Under the pieces are notes generated by a model that made no database searches, was not told the DNA's origin, and saw nothing but the letters and a program-made list of their open reading frames with translations. 64,000 bases of DNA, taken from positions 1 through 64,000 of the forward strand of contig JAEWKT010000046.1 in assembly GCA_023393635.1 (NCBI GenBank), in the 5' to 3' direction. Positions 43,673 to 53,633 of the stretch are shown piece after piece. Position 1 is the first letter of the stretch, and each line of letters begins with the position of its first letter. A program made the position numbers and the translations under genes. The DNA comes from Pseudomonadota bacterium (GTDB taxonomy: Bacteria; Pseudomonadota; Gammaproteobacteria; Pseudomonadales; Moraxellaceae).

Positions 43673-43701
43673 AAACCGCGTCGATTGATGCGGTTTTTTT
43701 T
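43673..43701 (+). terminator. Terminator after speC
   Basis: AACCGC and GCGGTT with an intervening loop, then eight T. Confidence 0.85.
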
Positions 43702-43810
43702 GGCTAAACCATTTTCTAGCAGCACAAATTATAGAGGCACAATAAATTAAAGTAATTACTCTAAAATATAGCTATAATTTTTTAATAACGAATAAACAAG
43801 GGAATGAGCA

Positions 43811-45505
43811 ATGAGCCAGCATGATTTTGAACATAGCCGTGAAAATAGTGGTGAGTATGATTTTGTGATTATTGGCGGTGGCTCGGCAGGCTGCGTGCTG
43901 GCAGGGCGTTTATCGGAAGATCCCAATGTGTCAGTTTGCTTGCTAGAAGCGGGCGGCAATGGCAACAACTGGATTGTGAATATACCCGCAGCGGCTATTT
44001 TAAGTATTTCAACAAAAATCAATAACTGGGCATTTGATACCACACCGCAAGCTGGCTTAAACGGACGCTTGGGTTATCAGCCGCGCGGCAAAGGCTTGGG
44101 TGGTAGTTCTGCTATTAATGCCATGGTCTATATCCGTGGTCATCGGCAGGATTATGATCACTGGGCAGCACTGGGTAATACAGGCTGGTCTTATGATGAG
44201 GTACTGCCTTATTTTAAAAAATCAGAACATAATGAACGGATTAACAATGAATTTCACGGGCAAGATGGCCCATTAAATGTCAGTGACTTACAAACCGATA
44301 ATCCCTTGCAGCAAACTTATTTGCAAGCCGCCCGTGAGGTAGGCTATCCATTAAATGATGATTTTAATGGTGCGACGCAAGAAGGTCTGGGTGTGTATCA
44401 GGTCACACAAAAAAATGGTGAGCGCTGGAGTGCAGCCCGCGCCTTTTTATTGCCACATCTTGAGCGTCCAAATTTGCATGTAAAAACCTTTGCCCATGTG
44501 CAGCGCATTATCATTGAAGATGGCCGAGCAGTTGGGGTGGAATTTAAGCAAAAGAAAAATATCTATACCGTGCGTGCCAAACGCGAGGTGTTGTTGTCAG
44601 CAGGGGCATTTCAGTCACCACAAATCTTAATGCTGTCAGGTATTGGCGATCAAACTGAGCTAGAACAGCATGGCATTCAGGTGCAGCATCATCTGCCAGG
44701 CGTCGGCAAAAATCTGCATGATCATCCTGATTTTGTGTTTGGCTATAAAGTAAAGTTAACCCAGGGCACCTTTGGCTTTTCGCCAAGTGGCTCGTTTGAC
44801 CTAATACGCCATATTGGCAATTATCGCAAAACCCGCCGTGGTTTAATTAGCACTAATTTTGCCGAATGCGGCGGATTTTTAAAAACACGTCCTGAGTTGG
44901 CTATGCCAAACTTACAGCTGCATTTTGTGGTGGCACTGGTGGACAATCATGGCCGTACCCTGCATGGTGGGCATGGTATTTCTTGTCATGTGTGTTTAAC
45001 TAATCCGCGCAGTCGCGGCAGTGTCAAACTCAGTGGCCCGCATATGGATGATCCACTCAAAATTGATATAAATTTTCTGGCTGATCCGCAAGATATGGAA
45101 GACATGGTTGCAGGGTTTAAAATCACTAAAAAACTCATGGATGCGCAAGCCTTTAAGCCAATTATTAAGCAGGATATTTTTTCAAGTCAGGTGCAAAGCG
45201 ATGAAGACATCCGTAAGCTCTTATGCCAGCGTGTGGATACGGTGTATCACCCCGTGGGAAGCTGCAAAATGGGTATAGATGAGATGGCGGTGGTTGACCC
45301 AGAGCTGAAAGTACATGGTATTGATGGCTTGCGGGTGGTGGATGCGTCTATCATGCCAAGCGTGGTGAATGGCAATACCAATGCACCAGTGATTATGATT
45401 GCCGAAAAAGCAGTCGATATGATCAAACAAACTTATCAGGATACTGCTGCCGCCAGCATGGACAGCATTAATTTAGAAAAAGCTGAGCCTGCTGTACTTG
45501 CCTAG
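43811..45505 (+). CDS. GMC-family FAD alcohol/choline dehydrogenase (AlkJ-like)
   Basis: 564-residue flavoenzyme of the glucose-methanol-choline family. The FAD motif IIGGGSAGCVLAGRLSED is near residue 20, GMC signature 1 (GKGLGGSSAINAMVYIRGH) near 95, signature 2 (LLSAGAFQSPQILMLSGIGD) near 260, and the catalytic His in VYHPVGSCKMG near 480. The family oxidises choline or long-chain alcohols. The AlkJ-type quinone-linked alcohol dehydrogenase of alkane use fits hydrocarbon-degrading relatives, but betaine genes or alkB are not here, so substrate is open. GGGAATGAGCA precedes the start. Confidence 0.88.
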   Translation: MSQHDFEHSRENSGEYDFVIIGGGSAGCVLAGRLSEDPNVSVCLLEAGGNGNNWIVNIPAAAILSISTKINNWAFDTTPQAGLNGRLGYQPRGKGLGGSSAINAMVYIRGHRQDYDHWAALGNTGWSYDEVLPYFKKSEHNERINNEFHGQDGPLNVSDLQTDNPLQQTYLQAAREVGYPLNDDFNGATQEGLGVYQVTQKNGERWSAARAFLLPHLERPNLHVKTFAHVQRIIIEDGRAVGVEFKQKKNIYTVRAKREVLLSAGAFQSPQILMLSGIGDQTELEQHGIQVQHHLPGVGKNLHDHPDFVFGYKVKLTQGTFGFSPSGSFDLIRHIGNYRKTRRGLISTNFAECGGFLKTRPELAMPNLQLHFVVALVDNHGRTLHGGHGISCHVCLTNPRSRGSVKLSGPHMDDPLKIDINFLADPQDMEDMVAGFKITKKLMDAQAFKPIIKQDIFSSQVQSDEDIRKLLCQRVDTVYHPVGSCKMGIDEMAVVDPELKVHGIDGLRVVDASIMPSVVNGNTNAPVIMIAEKAVDMIKQTYQDTAAASMDSINLEKAEPAVLA

Positions 45506-45551
45506 TATCTAAAATAACTCGTTTAATAAACGGATTAAACCGCTCGCAGCC

Positions 45552-46994
45552 TTATACTAAAAATAAGGTTGCTAGCCCTAAAAAGATAAAGAATCCACCA
45601 GAGTCGGTCAGTGCGGTAATCAGCACAGAACTACCCAAGGCTGGGTCTTTGCCAAAGCGCATGCGTAGCATGGGAATTAATACCCCTGCGGTGGCAGCCA
45701 GTAATAAGTTTAAAATCATCGCAGTGACCATCACCAGGCCCAAGGCGGTGCTACCATACAGCCACCACGTCATCAACCCAAGCAAGCTGCCCCAGAACAC
45801 GCCATTAATTAAGGCCACTTCTACTTCTTTACGCAATAAACGATATACGGCCGAGGCTTTCACCTTACCCATGGCAATGGCACGTACAATCATGGTGATG
45901 GTCTGGTTACCTGAATTACCACCCATGCCTGCCACAATAGGCATTAAGGTGGCCAGCGCCACTAACTGCGCAATGGTATGTTCAAAGGCACCAATCACCC
46001 GTGAGGCAAAAATAGCAGTACACATATTAATGGCAAGCCAGCCCCAGCGGTTTTTCACCGAACGCCAAACGGAAGCAAATATATCCTCTTCTTCTCTTAA
46101 ACCTGCCTGACTTAATATATCGCGCTCGTCTTCTTCACGCACATAATCGACAATATCAACCACAGTAAGTCGGCCAATCACGCGTTTGTCATGATCCATC
46201 ACAGGTGCTGAAAATAAGTCATAACGCTCAAATGCGCGCGCTGCCATGTCCGCATCATCGTCAGGCTTAAAACAAATCTCGTCTTTCATCATAATGTCAG
46301 CCACAGGGGTATCGGGCTGATTAATCAGTAAGGTTTCCAAGGTAAGCTGACCAAGTAACTGATTATCACGATCTACCACAAAAATTTTATCGGTATGTTC
46401 AGGCAGGGCATCAAAGCGGCGTAAATAACGTAATACCACACGCACATCCACATCGTTGCGTACGGTGACCATGTCAAAGTTCATTAAGGCACCCACGGTA
46501 TTTTCGGGGTATGACATGGCCGCATGCACTTGCGCCAGTTCTTCTGGATCAAGGGTTGAAAAAACGTCGTTGAGTACATCCTGGGGCAGGTCGGGTGCCA
46601 AATCCGCCAGTTCGTCCATGTCCAGACTAATCGCGGCGGCTTTAATTTCTGCACTATCCATGGCCTCAAGCAGCGATTCACGCACTGCATCTGACACTTC
46701 CAGTAAGATTTCACCGTCTTTTTCTTTAGACTGCACCAATTGCCAGATAATCAAACGATCATCTAAGGGCAGGTTTTCTAAAATATAAGCAATGTCGGCA
46801 GCATGCAGTTCAGCCAGACTTTGCTGGAGTTTAGTGAGGTTTTGCTGCTGCACCAGTTGGCCAATTTGTCGTTGTTTTGGGGTTTCTTGTCGCTTGGCCA
46901 GATCATCAACCAAATGTTGGCGCTTCAATAAAAACTGAATATGGCGCTGTAAGGTTTGCAGGTTTTCATGCTGCTGATCTGGTTGATTTGACAT
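45552..46994 (-). CDS. mgtE: Magnesium transporter MgtE
   Basis: 480-residue Mg2+ channel. The N-terminal superhelical domain (about 20–135) is rich in Glu/Asp (LADLAPDLPQD), then come two CBS domains (about 135–265) that sense Mg2+, then a five-helix membrane domain. The pore motif MPIVAGMGGNSGNQTITMIVRA lies near 350, followed by AMGKV. GAGGAAGTGGT precedes the start. It is convergent with the GMC gene. I see no Mg2+ riboswitch upstream. Confidence 0.95.
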   Translation of the reverse strand: MSNQPDQQHENLQTLQRHIQFLLKRQHLVDDLAKRQETPKQRQIGQLVQQQNLTKLQQSLAELHAADIAYILENLPLDDRLIIWQLVQSKEKDGEILLEVSDAVRESLLEAMDSAEIKAAAISLDMDELADLAPDLPQDVLNDVFSTLDPEELAQVHAAMSYPENTVGALMNFDMVTVRNDVDVRVVLRYLRRFDALPEHTDKIFVVDRDNQLLGQLTLETLLINQPDTPVADIMMKDEICFKPDDDADMAARAFERYDLFSAPVMDHDKRVIGRLTVVDIVDYVREEDERDILSQAGLREEEDIFASVWRSVKNRWGWLAINMCTAIFASRVIGAFEHTIAQLVALATLMPIVAGMGGNSGNQTITMIVRAIAMGKVKASAVYRLLRKEVEVALINGVFWGSLLGLMTWWLYGSTALGLVMVTAMILNLLLAATAGVLIPMLRMRFGKDPALGSSVLITALTDSGGFFIFLGLATLFLV

Positions 46995-47317
46995 ACCACT
47001 TCCTCAATATCCAGCTTTTATGGCTGTACTACTTTTACCCCACAGGTGCATGTGTTAGAAAAATTTTTGACAAAAAATTCAAACAGCCTAGTGTAGCAAG
47101 TTAACGCATTAAATCTGTTGAATTTAATTTTGTTTTGTATGGAAATAGCATATCTCAAGCATTGAGCCGTCATTGCGCTTTGGCTGCATAAAAATTGTAC
47201 AGATATTAATCGGCAGTCTTATTCATGCTAAAATGAATGGTTTTCAGCTTACTGTTTTCTACAGGACAGCCTGCTTTTTGCCGTTCCCGCTTTTCGCCGT
47301 TAATAGAGCCGCCAGTC
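46995..47317. other. Divergent intergenic region mgtE / ygiQ
   Basis: The region contains an extended -10 TGCTAAAAT (47226–47234) with TTAATC 17 bases before it, a candidate promoter for ygiQ. The minus-strand promoter for mgtE is not clear. Open frame reaching back to 47237 is not supported by a ribosome site. No RNA gene is seen. Confidence 0.35.
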
Positions 47318-49702
47318 ATGTCTACTGCTTACACCCACATGGATACTCCCAAAAAATTGTTTGATTATGATAAACATTGGGCCTCCTGTTTTGAACCTGC
47401 GCCATTTTTACCCATGTCGCGCCATGAAATGGATATGCTTGGCTGGGATGCCTGTGACTTTATTTTAGTGTGCGGTGATGCCTATGTAGACCATGCGTCG
47501 TTTTGCTCAGGCATTATTGGCCGCGTGTTAGAGGCACAAGGCTTTCGGGTGGGAATTATTGCGCAGCCCGACTGGACATCAAGCGATGCCTTTAAAGTAC
47601 TGGGCAAACCTGTCTATGCTTACGGGGTAACGGCTGGCAACATGGATTCCATGATTAACCGTTATACCGCAGACCGTAAAATTCGCTCAGACGATGCTTA
47701 TTCACCTGGCAATGTGCCCAACAAACGACCAGACCGTGCGGCGATTGTCTATTCGCAGCGTTGCCGTGAAGCCTATCCTGATGTGCCTATTTTATTGGGT
47801 GGTATTGAAGGCAGCTTGCGTCGTATTGCGCATTATGATTATTGGTCAGACAAGGTGCGTCGTTCTATTTTAATGGATGCCAAAGCCGATCTTTTAATGT
47901 ATGGCAATGGAGAGCGTTCGATCACTGAAATCATGCACCGTTTGGCCAAAGGCGAAAATATTAAAGACATTACTAATGTTCGCGGCACGGCATTTATTTT
48001 AAATAAAAACAGCAAACAGGCCAAAAAAGACTTTATTGAAGTGGCCAGTAATGATGTGGACAGCATTGGTCGGGTTGATCCCATTATTAACCCGTATGTG
48101 ATGACTGAAGACTTGGAAGGCTGTGACCTTGAGAATACCAAAGGTGGACAGGGCAAGGATGCGGTCAGTCAGTATCAGGGTTTTATCAAAGAGCCTGTTG
48201 CTAATCCGATTGTCCGCGAGGGGACTAAGCTTGATGCCGACACACAAATCGTGCAGTTAAAGCCCGCTAGCAAAGCCATTAAACACAAGCTGCCGCCACG
48301 TGAACTGTGCGTGATCCGTTTACCTGATTTTGAACAAGTGGCCAATGATCCTGTGCTATATGCGCATGCCAACCGTATTTTGCACCTTGAGACCAATCCT
48401 GGCAATGCGCGTGCCCTGGTACAGCGTCATGGTGAGCGTGACGTATGGATTAATCCACCGCCTATTCCGTTGTCCACCGAAGAAATGGACTACGTGTTTG
48501 ACTTGCCCTATGCCCGTTTGCCGCATCCTGAGTATGGCGATGCGCGCATTCCTGCCTTTGACATGATCAAGTTTTCTGTCAATATCATGCGCGGCTGTTT
48601 TGGCGGCTGTACCTTTTGTTCCATTACCGAGCATGAAGGCCGTATTATTCAAAACCGCTCCGAAGAATCTATTTTACGTGAAGTGGAAAAAATTCGGGAC
48701 ACGGCACCACAATTTACAGGGATTATTTCTGATCTGGGTGGCCCCACTGCCAACATGTACCGCCTAGCCTGTAAAGACCCGCAAATTGAAAAAAACTGCC
48801 GCAAGCCATCCTGTGTGTATCCAGGCGTCTGTGATAACTTGCATACTGACCACGCGCCGTTAATCCAGCTTTACCGCAAAGCACGCGAAATTAAAGGGAT
48901 TAAAAAAATCCTGATTGGTTCTGGCTTGCGTTATGACTTGGCCGTATTAAACCCTGAATATGTGCGTGAGCTGGTGACGCATCATGTCGGTGGCTATTTA
49001 AAAATTGCGCCTGAGCATACCGAAGAAAATGCCCTGTCCAAAATGATGAAACCAGGTATTGGTACTTATGACCGCTTTAAGCAAATGTTTGAGCGTTTTA
49101 GTAAGGAAGCAGGCAAGGAACAGTATTTAATCCCGTATTTTATTGCCGCGCATCCTGGCACCACCGATGTAGACATGATGAATCTTGCCATTTGGCTCAA
49201 AAAAAATGGTTTTCGTGCTGATCAGGTACAAACCTTTTATCCATCGCCCATGGCCACCGCCACCACCATGTATCACACCTTAAAAAATCCGCTTAGGAAA
49301 GTATCGCGGCATAGTGAAACGGTGGATATTGTCAAAGGTGAAAAACGCCGCCGTCTGCATAAGGCGTTCCTGCGTTACCATGATCCCAACAACTGGCCGT
49401 TACTGCGTGAAGCGTTAAAAAGCATGGGCCGTAGTGATTTAATTGGTAATAGCAAGCAGCATTTGATTCCTACTTATCAGCCGCAAGGGGTTGAGGGTGA
49501 GTACAGTTCTGCGCGCAAGAAAAATTCCACAGTGGCTGGGGATTCACAAAAACGCAGTAACGGTGCAGTGCGTACGGGCAACAACGGCCAATCCAGACGT
49601 CCGCAAAAGGGTCAGATTTTAACTCAGCACACAGGTCTGCCACCGCGTGAGCAAAAAGATCAGGCGCAGGACAAGAAAAAACGTCCTGCCAAGGTACGAT
49701 AA
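47318..49702 (+). CDS. ygiQ: YgiQ-family radical SAM protein
   Basis: About 794 residues of the UPF0313/YgiQ family. The N-terminal DUF with FLPMSRHEMDMLGWDACDFILVCGDAYVDH is typical, then the radical SAM triad in GCFGGCTFC near residue 430 (C-x3-C-x2-C), and the YPGVCDN segment. The C-terminal 70 residues are basic, Gln/Arg/Lys-rich and low complexity. The target of the radical reaction is not known. I use the ATG at 47318; an earlier start at 47237 gives 27 extra residues without support. Confidence 0.9.
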   Translation: MSTAYTHMDTPKKLFDYDKHWASCFEPAPFLPMSRHEMDMLGWDACDFILVCGDAYVDHASFCSGIIGRVLEAQGFRVGIIAQPDWTSSDAFKVLGKPVYAYGVTAGNMDSMINRYTADRKIRSDDAYSPGNVPNKRPDRAAIVYSQRCREAYPDVPILLGGIEGSLRRIAHYDYWSDKVRRSILMDAKADLLMYGNGERSITEIMHRLAKGENIKDITNVRGTAFILNKNSKQAKKDFIEVASNDVDSIGRVDPIINPYVMTEDLEGCDLENTKGGQGKDAVSQYQGFIKEPVANPIVREGTKLDADTQIVQLKPASKAIKHKLPPRELCVIRLPDFEQVANDPVLYAHANRILHLETNPGNARALVQRHGERDVWINPPPIPLSTEEMDYVFDLPYARLPHPEYGDARIPAFDMIKFSVNIMRGCFGGCTFCSITEHEGRIIQNRSEESILREVEKIRDTAPQFTGIISDLGGPTANMYRLACKDPQIEKNCRKPSCVYPGVCDNLHTDHAPLIQLYRKAREIKGIKKILIGSGLRYDLAVLNPEYVRELVTHHVGGYLKIAPEHTEENALSKMMKPGIGTYDRFKQMFERFSKEAGKEQYLIPYFIAAHPGTTDVDMMNLAIWLKKNGFRADQVQTFYPSPMATATTMYHTLKNPLRKVSRHSETVDIVKGEKRRRLHKAFLRYHDPNNWPLLREALKSMGRSDLIGNSKQHLIPTYQPQGVEGEYSSARKKNSTVAGDSQKRSNGAVRTGNNGQSRRPQKGQILTQHTGLPPREQKDQAQDKKKRPAKVR

Positions 49703-50153
49703 CATCAGTTAAACGTGTTATAGAAGCGGCACATTGCTATGAGACAGATTGATGGCAATGTGCAATGCTTTGATGGGCTACTGGATTTCTCAAAAGAACA
49801 ATAATGTTGAACTTGGAGTGCTACTAATATCAGATGTTTTTTTGTGGCCGCAACGTGGTGCTGTATTGACGCTTGGGACTGCTTTGCACCAATTGTCAAT
49901 CTGGATACCATATATACTCATGCAAGTGCGCTAGGGATAATCCAGAATAATAAATAGCTATACATGCTCAGAATAATTAAAGCTGGGTGACCAAGCTTTT
50001 ACCTTTCTAAACTAAACCAATACATCCTCAAAGCTTGTTACAGGCTAGTGACCATAGTGCTGCCTTCCTTGCGTGCTTATTGATAAGCTAATAAATATAG
50101 TCATTTTTTTACCTGCAAGATAAACCTCTTTTCTCTCAGCAACAGGAAGGAAT
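49703..50153. other. 451-base intergenic region with an inverted repeat
   Basis: A perfect nine-base inverted repeat, GCACATTGC and GCAATGTGC, lies at 49729–49763 with a 17-base loop. A second hairpin with AAAGCT/AGCTTT arms followed by TTTT lies at about 49979–50000 and might end the ygiQ transcript. Open frames of 61–68 codons here lack ribosome sites and family resemblance. No tRNA fold was recognised. A small RNA is possible but not supported. Confidence 0.4.
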
Positions 50154-51278
50154 ATGATGCGCTATCAAGACATGCAACAAGTATTACAAGACTTGCAACA
50201 GGCTCATGCCAAACCCGCAGTTAGTATTTTTATTAGAACCCATCGCACTTTCCCTGATAACGATAAGGACTCCATTGCACTAAAAAACCAGCTTAAATTG
50301 GCCGAAACAAATTTAAAAAAGCAATACGATGAGGAAATCACTAAACAGGTGATGCGCCACATTCAGCAGCAACTGGCAGACCTTAATCAAAACTATAATC
50401 TGGATACACTGGCAATTTTTGCCACGCCCGAGCAGGCTCAGGTAGTACGCTTTCCGTTTAAAGCAGAAGAACGGGTAGTGATTAATGACCGCTTTATGGT
50501 GCAGGATATTTTACGCAACCTGCTCTCGGCTGTGCATTATTATGTGGTGGTTGCAACCCGCGAAAAAGGACGTTTAATTGAAGCAGTTGATGATCGGGTA
50601 GTGCATGAGTTTGATCCGCAAGATACCGATGCTTTGAATGTTTTGCCGTTTGGGGCGTTTCCCATGCAATCGGATAACCTAACGGCTACACGGGTAGATG
50701 AGCGTGCTGGCGTTGAAGACAATTATATTAAGGAGTTTATGAACCGAATTGATAAAAACCTGCAAGCCATGCGTGCGCGCAACAATTTGCCTGTGATTGT
50801 GGTCGGGGATAAACGCAACCTTGGTTTTTATCAGGAAGTAAGCGATCAGCCAGCTTCTATTATTGCAACAGTGGATAACATTACCCATATGGATAATAGC
50901 GATGCCCAGCATATTATTGATGGAGTGCAAAACGCGGTAAAGCACTATCAGCGTCAGCAGCAAGAGCAGGCCAGTCAGGAAATTCAGTCGTTGCGCGGGT
51001 CATCGCGAGTGCGTACTGATTTGCAGGATATTTACCGTGCTGCGCTAGAAGGCAATGCTGCCACGCTTTATGTACGGCAAAATTACAGTTTGGCGGGGCA
51101 TCTGGATGCAGATCAGCGTGCAGCAATATCTGAGCCTACTTCGGATTCAACCAGCAGCCAAAATGACATGGTTGATGATCTCATTGAATTAGTAAGAAAA
51201 AATAGCGGTCAGGTGATGTTTTTAGATCCAGCCATGACGGGTGAACTTGAGCCGCTGGTACTGGTCACCCGCTATTAA
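50154..51278 (+). CDS. Bacterial archaeo-eukaryotic release-factor-like protein (baeRF, eRF1-related)
   Basis: 374 residues with the fold and motifs of the baeRF group: an N-terminal part with AVSIFIRTHRTFPDNDKDSI near residue 22, a central eRF1 domain-2-like region (YYVVVATREKGRLIEAVDDRV near 130) and a C-terminal one (QVMFLDPAMTGELEPLVLVTRY). The GGQ loop of true release factors is absent. Roles in ribosome rescue or stress are suspected for the family, none proven here. AGGAAGGAAT precedes the start; it stands alone. Confidence 0.72.
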   Translation: MMRYQDMQQVLQDLQQAHAKPAVSIFIRTHRTFPDNDKDSIALKNQLKLAETNLKKQYDEEITKQVMRHIQQQLADLNQNYNLDTLAIFATPEQAQVVRFPFKAEERVVINDRFMVQDILRNLLSAVHYYVVVATREKGRLIEAVDDRVVHEFDPQDTDALNVLPFGAFPMQSDNLTATRVDERAGVEDNYIKEFMNRIDKNLQAMRARNNLPVIVVGDKRNLGFYQEVSDQPASIIATVDNITHMDNSDAQHIIDGVQNAVKHYQRQQQEQASQEIQSLRGSSRVRTDLQDIYRAALEGNAATLYVRQNYSLAGHLDADQRAAISEPTSDSTSSQNDMVDDLIELVRKNSGQVMFLDPAMTGELEPLVLVTRY

Positions 51279-51437
51279 GTAGCTGAGCTTAAGTACCTGT
51301 TATAAGTAAAGTCATGCATTTGATTGAATACGCTGGCAACTACAAGACCAAACTGGCTTGTAGCTTGCCTGCTTTTGGTTAAGCGTAATGGTTTGAGCAG
51401 TTTAAAAATAATTGCCAGAATGTGTTGAGGAAATCCC

Positions 51438-52022
51438 ATGACTGCTTCTAGCGCGTCACCTGATGAACATGCAGGCCATATGACCAGCCCGCCAAGTCAG
51501 GTACCACACCGTGCTTCACGGGTAAAGTCTAGTAGCTTTGATTACAGCTTGGACTTTAAAAAAATTGATTTTCGCCAGCATCCCGAGCTGTATCAGATTG
51601 GCCGCGGTGAGCAGGGCGTATTGTTGGTCGAACCCTATAAATCAGAAATCTTGCCTTATTGGCGTTTTGCGGACGAAGAAAAAGCAAGGCAAAGCAGTGA
51701 ACAGATTTTTCAGTTATTTTTAGATTATCTGGGCAATGATGATTTTGTAGGCGCGGACATGGCGCGCAAGTTTTTACAAATGGGTTATACCCGCGCGCGT
51801 CGCTATGCCAATCATCAAGGCGGCAAAAAATATGATGGCCCCGTACCAGATGATAAAAAGGGCTTAAGCGGTGCGCATGGCCGTGACGAGTTACCGCGCA
51901 CGCCTGAAGATCCTGTCAAGGCAGCGGCTGCGCGCATTTTTAAAACCAAATGGGATGAAGCCAAAATTCATCCACGTTATGTAGCACTGAAACAACAGTT
52001 TAAGCAACGTTATGAAGCCTAG
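51438..52022 (+). CDS. DUF4385 family protein
   Basis: 194 residues. After a polar N-terminus of about 30 residues comes the conserved DUF4385 core: FDYSLDFKKIDFRQHPELY near 33, GRGEQGVLLVEPYKSEILPYWRF near 56 and DFVGADMARKFLQMGYTRARRYANH near 100. The family is small, cytoplasmic and of unknown function. GAGGAAATCCC precedes the start. It is convergent with the MFS exporter. Confidence 0.85.
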   Translation: MTASSASPDEHAGHMTSPPSQVPHRASRVKSSSFDYSLDFKKIDFRQHPELYQIGRGEQGVLLVEPYKSEILPYWRFADEEKARQSSEQIFQLFLDYLGNDDFVGADMARKFLQMGYTRARRYANHQGGKKYDGPVPDDKKGLSGAHGRDELPRTPEDPVKAAAARIFKTKWDEAKIHPRYVALKQQFKQRYEA

Positions 52023-52058
52023 TCTAAGCACAAGGTTAATTAATAAACCGAATGTTGC

Positions 52059-53495
52059 TTAAGAGGATTCAGGCAAACCCACTTCTGCTTCTTGTTGCTG
52101 CTTGCATTGTTTGTCATCAGGTTCCAGTTGCCAAAAAATCCAGGCGGCGGCCATGGTCATGAGTCCCATGCAAATAAACGTGGCATGAAATGCCGATAAC
52201 ACATGCGCTCCATAATGCACTGTAAAGCCACTTAAAATAGCAGCCGCAGCGGCAATACCCAAGCTCATCGACAACATCATAATCATGGACAGCAAGCTAT
52301 TGCCACTGCTGGCATGCTGAGGTTCCAGATCTTTTAAGGTTAAGGTATTCATGGCGGTAAACTGCACCGAGTTAATCATGCCAAAAATAAAGAAATGAAT
52401 TACTCTCAGCCACGTGGCATGCTCAGGCGTGGTCAGTGCGAAACTGGCAATGCCCAAGCCAACCAAAACAGTATTGGTGACTAACACGCGCCGATAACCA
52501 AAACGACGAATCAGTGGCGTGATGGTACGCTTAATAGTCATTGCGCCCAATACCAGTGGCATCATCATCAAACCTGCCTGTAATGGACTATAGCCCAGTG
52601 CCAGTTGCAGCATTAGTGGCATTAAAAATGGCAAAGAACCACCGCCTAAGCGTGCAAACAAGTTACCAAATATGCCAATACTAAAGCTTCGGTTTTGAAA
52701 TAAATCAGCACGAAACAGGGCTTTTTTTTGCCGATTGGCATGAAAAATATAAGCCACACTGGCGGCAATGCCCATCATTAACAGGATCATCATGATGCCC
52801 ACGTTGCCACGGTCACTTAAGCCATCTAGCGACAAAGACAGGCATACCATGCCAACCACCAGCAACACATAACCACTCAAATCAAAACGCGGTAGCTTGG
52901 TGTTTTTAAGGACGGGCATTACTTTTAAAGTAAGAATTGCCCCAATCACTCCAATAGGTAAATTAATTAAAAAAATCCAGTGCCACGAAGCTACTTCGAC
53001 CAGCCAGCCGCCCAGTGCAGGGCCAATCAACGGGCCAATTAACCCAGGAATGGTAATAAAGCTCATCGCAGCCAAAAATTGCGGCCGCGGCACGACTTTT
53101 AAAATGGCCAACCTGCCTACAGGCAACAGCATCGCCCCGCCAATGCCTTGTAACACTCGTGAGGCAATAAGTTGATTTAAATTTTGTGACATCGCGCAAA
53201 ATAACGAGGCAATGGAGAAAATCACAATGGCCGTTAAAAATGCATAACGAATGCCAATGCGATCTGCAATCCAGCCACTGGCAGGAATCACCGCAGCCAC
53301 AGACAACACATAAGCCACCACCACCGATTGCATTTGTAAGGGGCTTTCACCCAAATGCTGCGCCATGCTTGGCAATGCGGTGTTGACAATCGTGGAATCA
53401 AGCGATTGCATAAAAAAGCCCAATGCCACCAACCACAATAAGGTTTTAAAGCTTGGGTCAACTTTGGCAGATTGTAAGTTAATAGATGTGGCCAC
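52059..53495 (-). CDS. MFS multidrug exporter, DHA2 family (MdtD-like)
   Basis: 478-residue proton-driven exporter with about 14 helices. The N-terminal MQSLDSTIVNTALPSM signature (motif D1) is near residue 29, motif A near 78 (ADRIGIRYAF) and motif C (GLIGPLIGPALGGWL) near 150. This group includes MdtD of the baeSR/mdt locus. There are no MFP or OMF partners nearby. The start is GTG at 53495 with GAGGGAAC upstream. Substrates are unknown. Confidence 0.88.
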   Translation of the reverse strand: MATSINLQSAKVDPSFKTLLWLVALGFFMQSLDSTIVNTALPSMAQHLGESPLQMQSVVVAYVLSVAAVIPASGWIADRIGIRYAFLTAIVIFSIASLFCAMSQNLNQLIASRVLQGIGGAMLLPVGRLAILKVVPRPQFLAAMSFITIPGLIGPLIGPALGGWLVEVASWHWIFLINLPIGVIGAILTLKVMPVLKNTKLPRFDLSGYVLLVVGMVCLSLSLDGLSDRGNVGIMMILLMMGIAASVAYIFHANRQKKALFRADLFQNRSFSIGIFGNLFARLGGGSLPFLMPLMLQLALGYSPLQAGLMMMPLVLGAMTIKRTITPLIRRFGYRRVLVTNTVLVGLGIASFALTTPEHATWLRVIHFFIFGMINSVQFTAMNTLTLKDLEPQHASSGNSLLSMIMMLSMSLGIAAAAAILSGFTVHYGAHVLSAFHATFICMGLMTMAAAWIFWQLEPDDKQCKQQQEAEVGLPESS

Positions 53496-53633
53496 AATGT
53501 TCCCTCATATCATGCCCATGAGTGTAACGTGTTGAGTTTGCTGTATAAGTAACAAGCTGTTGTAAAATCACCCCTATTGCATGAATAATGGTTTTAAACT
53601 TAAATAGACTTTTTGACCTGACCCAAAGCCCTT

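Noticed and set aside
45649..46110. 153-codon plus-strand frame over mgtE
   Set aside because: It is antisense to the conserved MgtE membrane domain.
49705..49934. Two short frames on opposite strands after ygiQ
   Set aside because: Both lack a ribosome site and convincing composition, and they overlap an inverted repeat.
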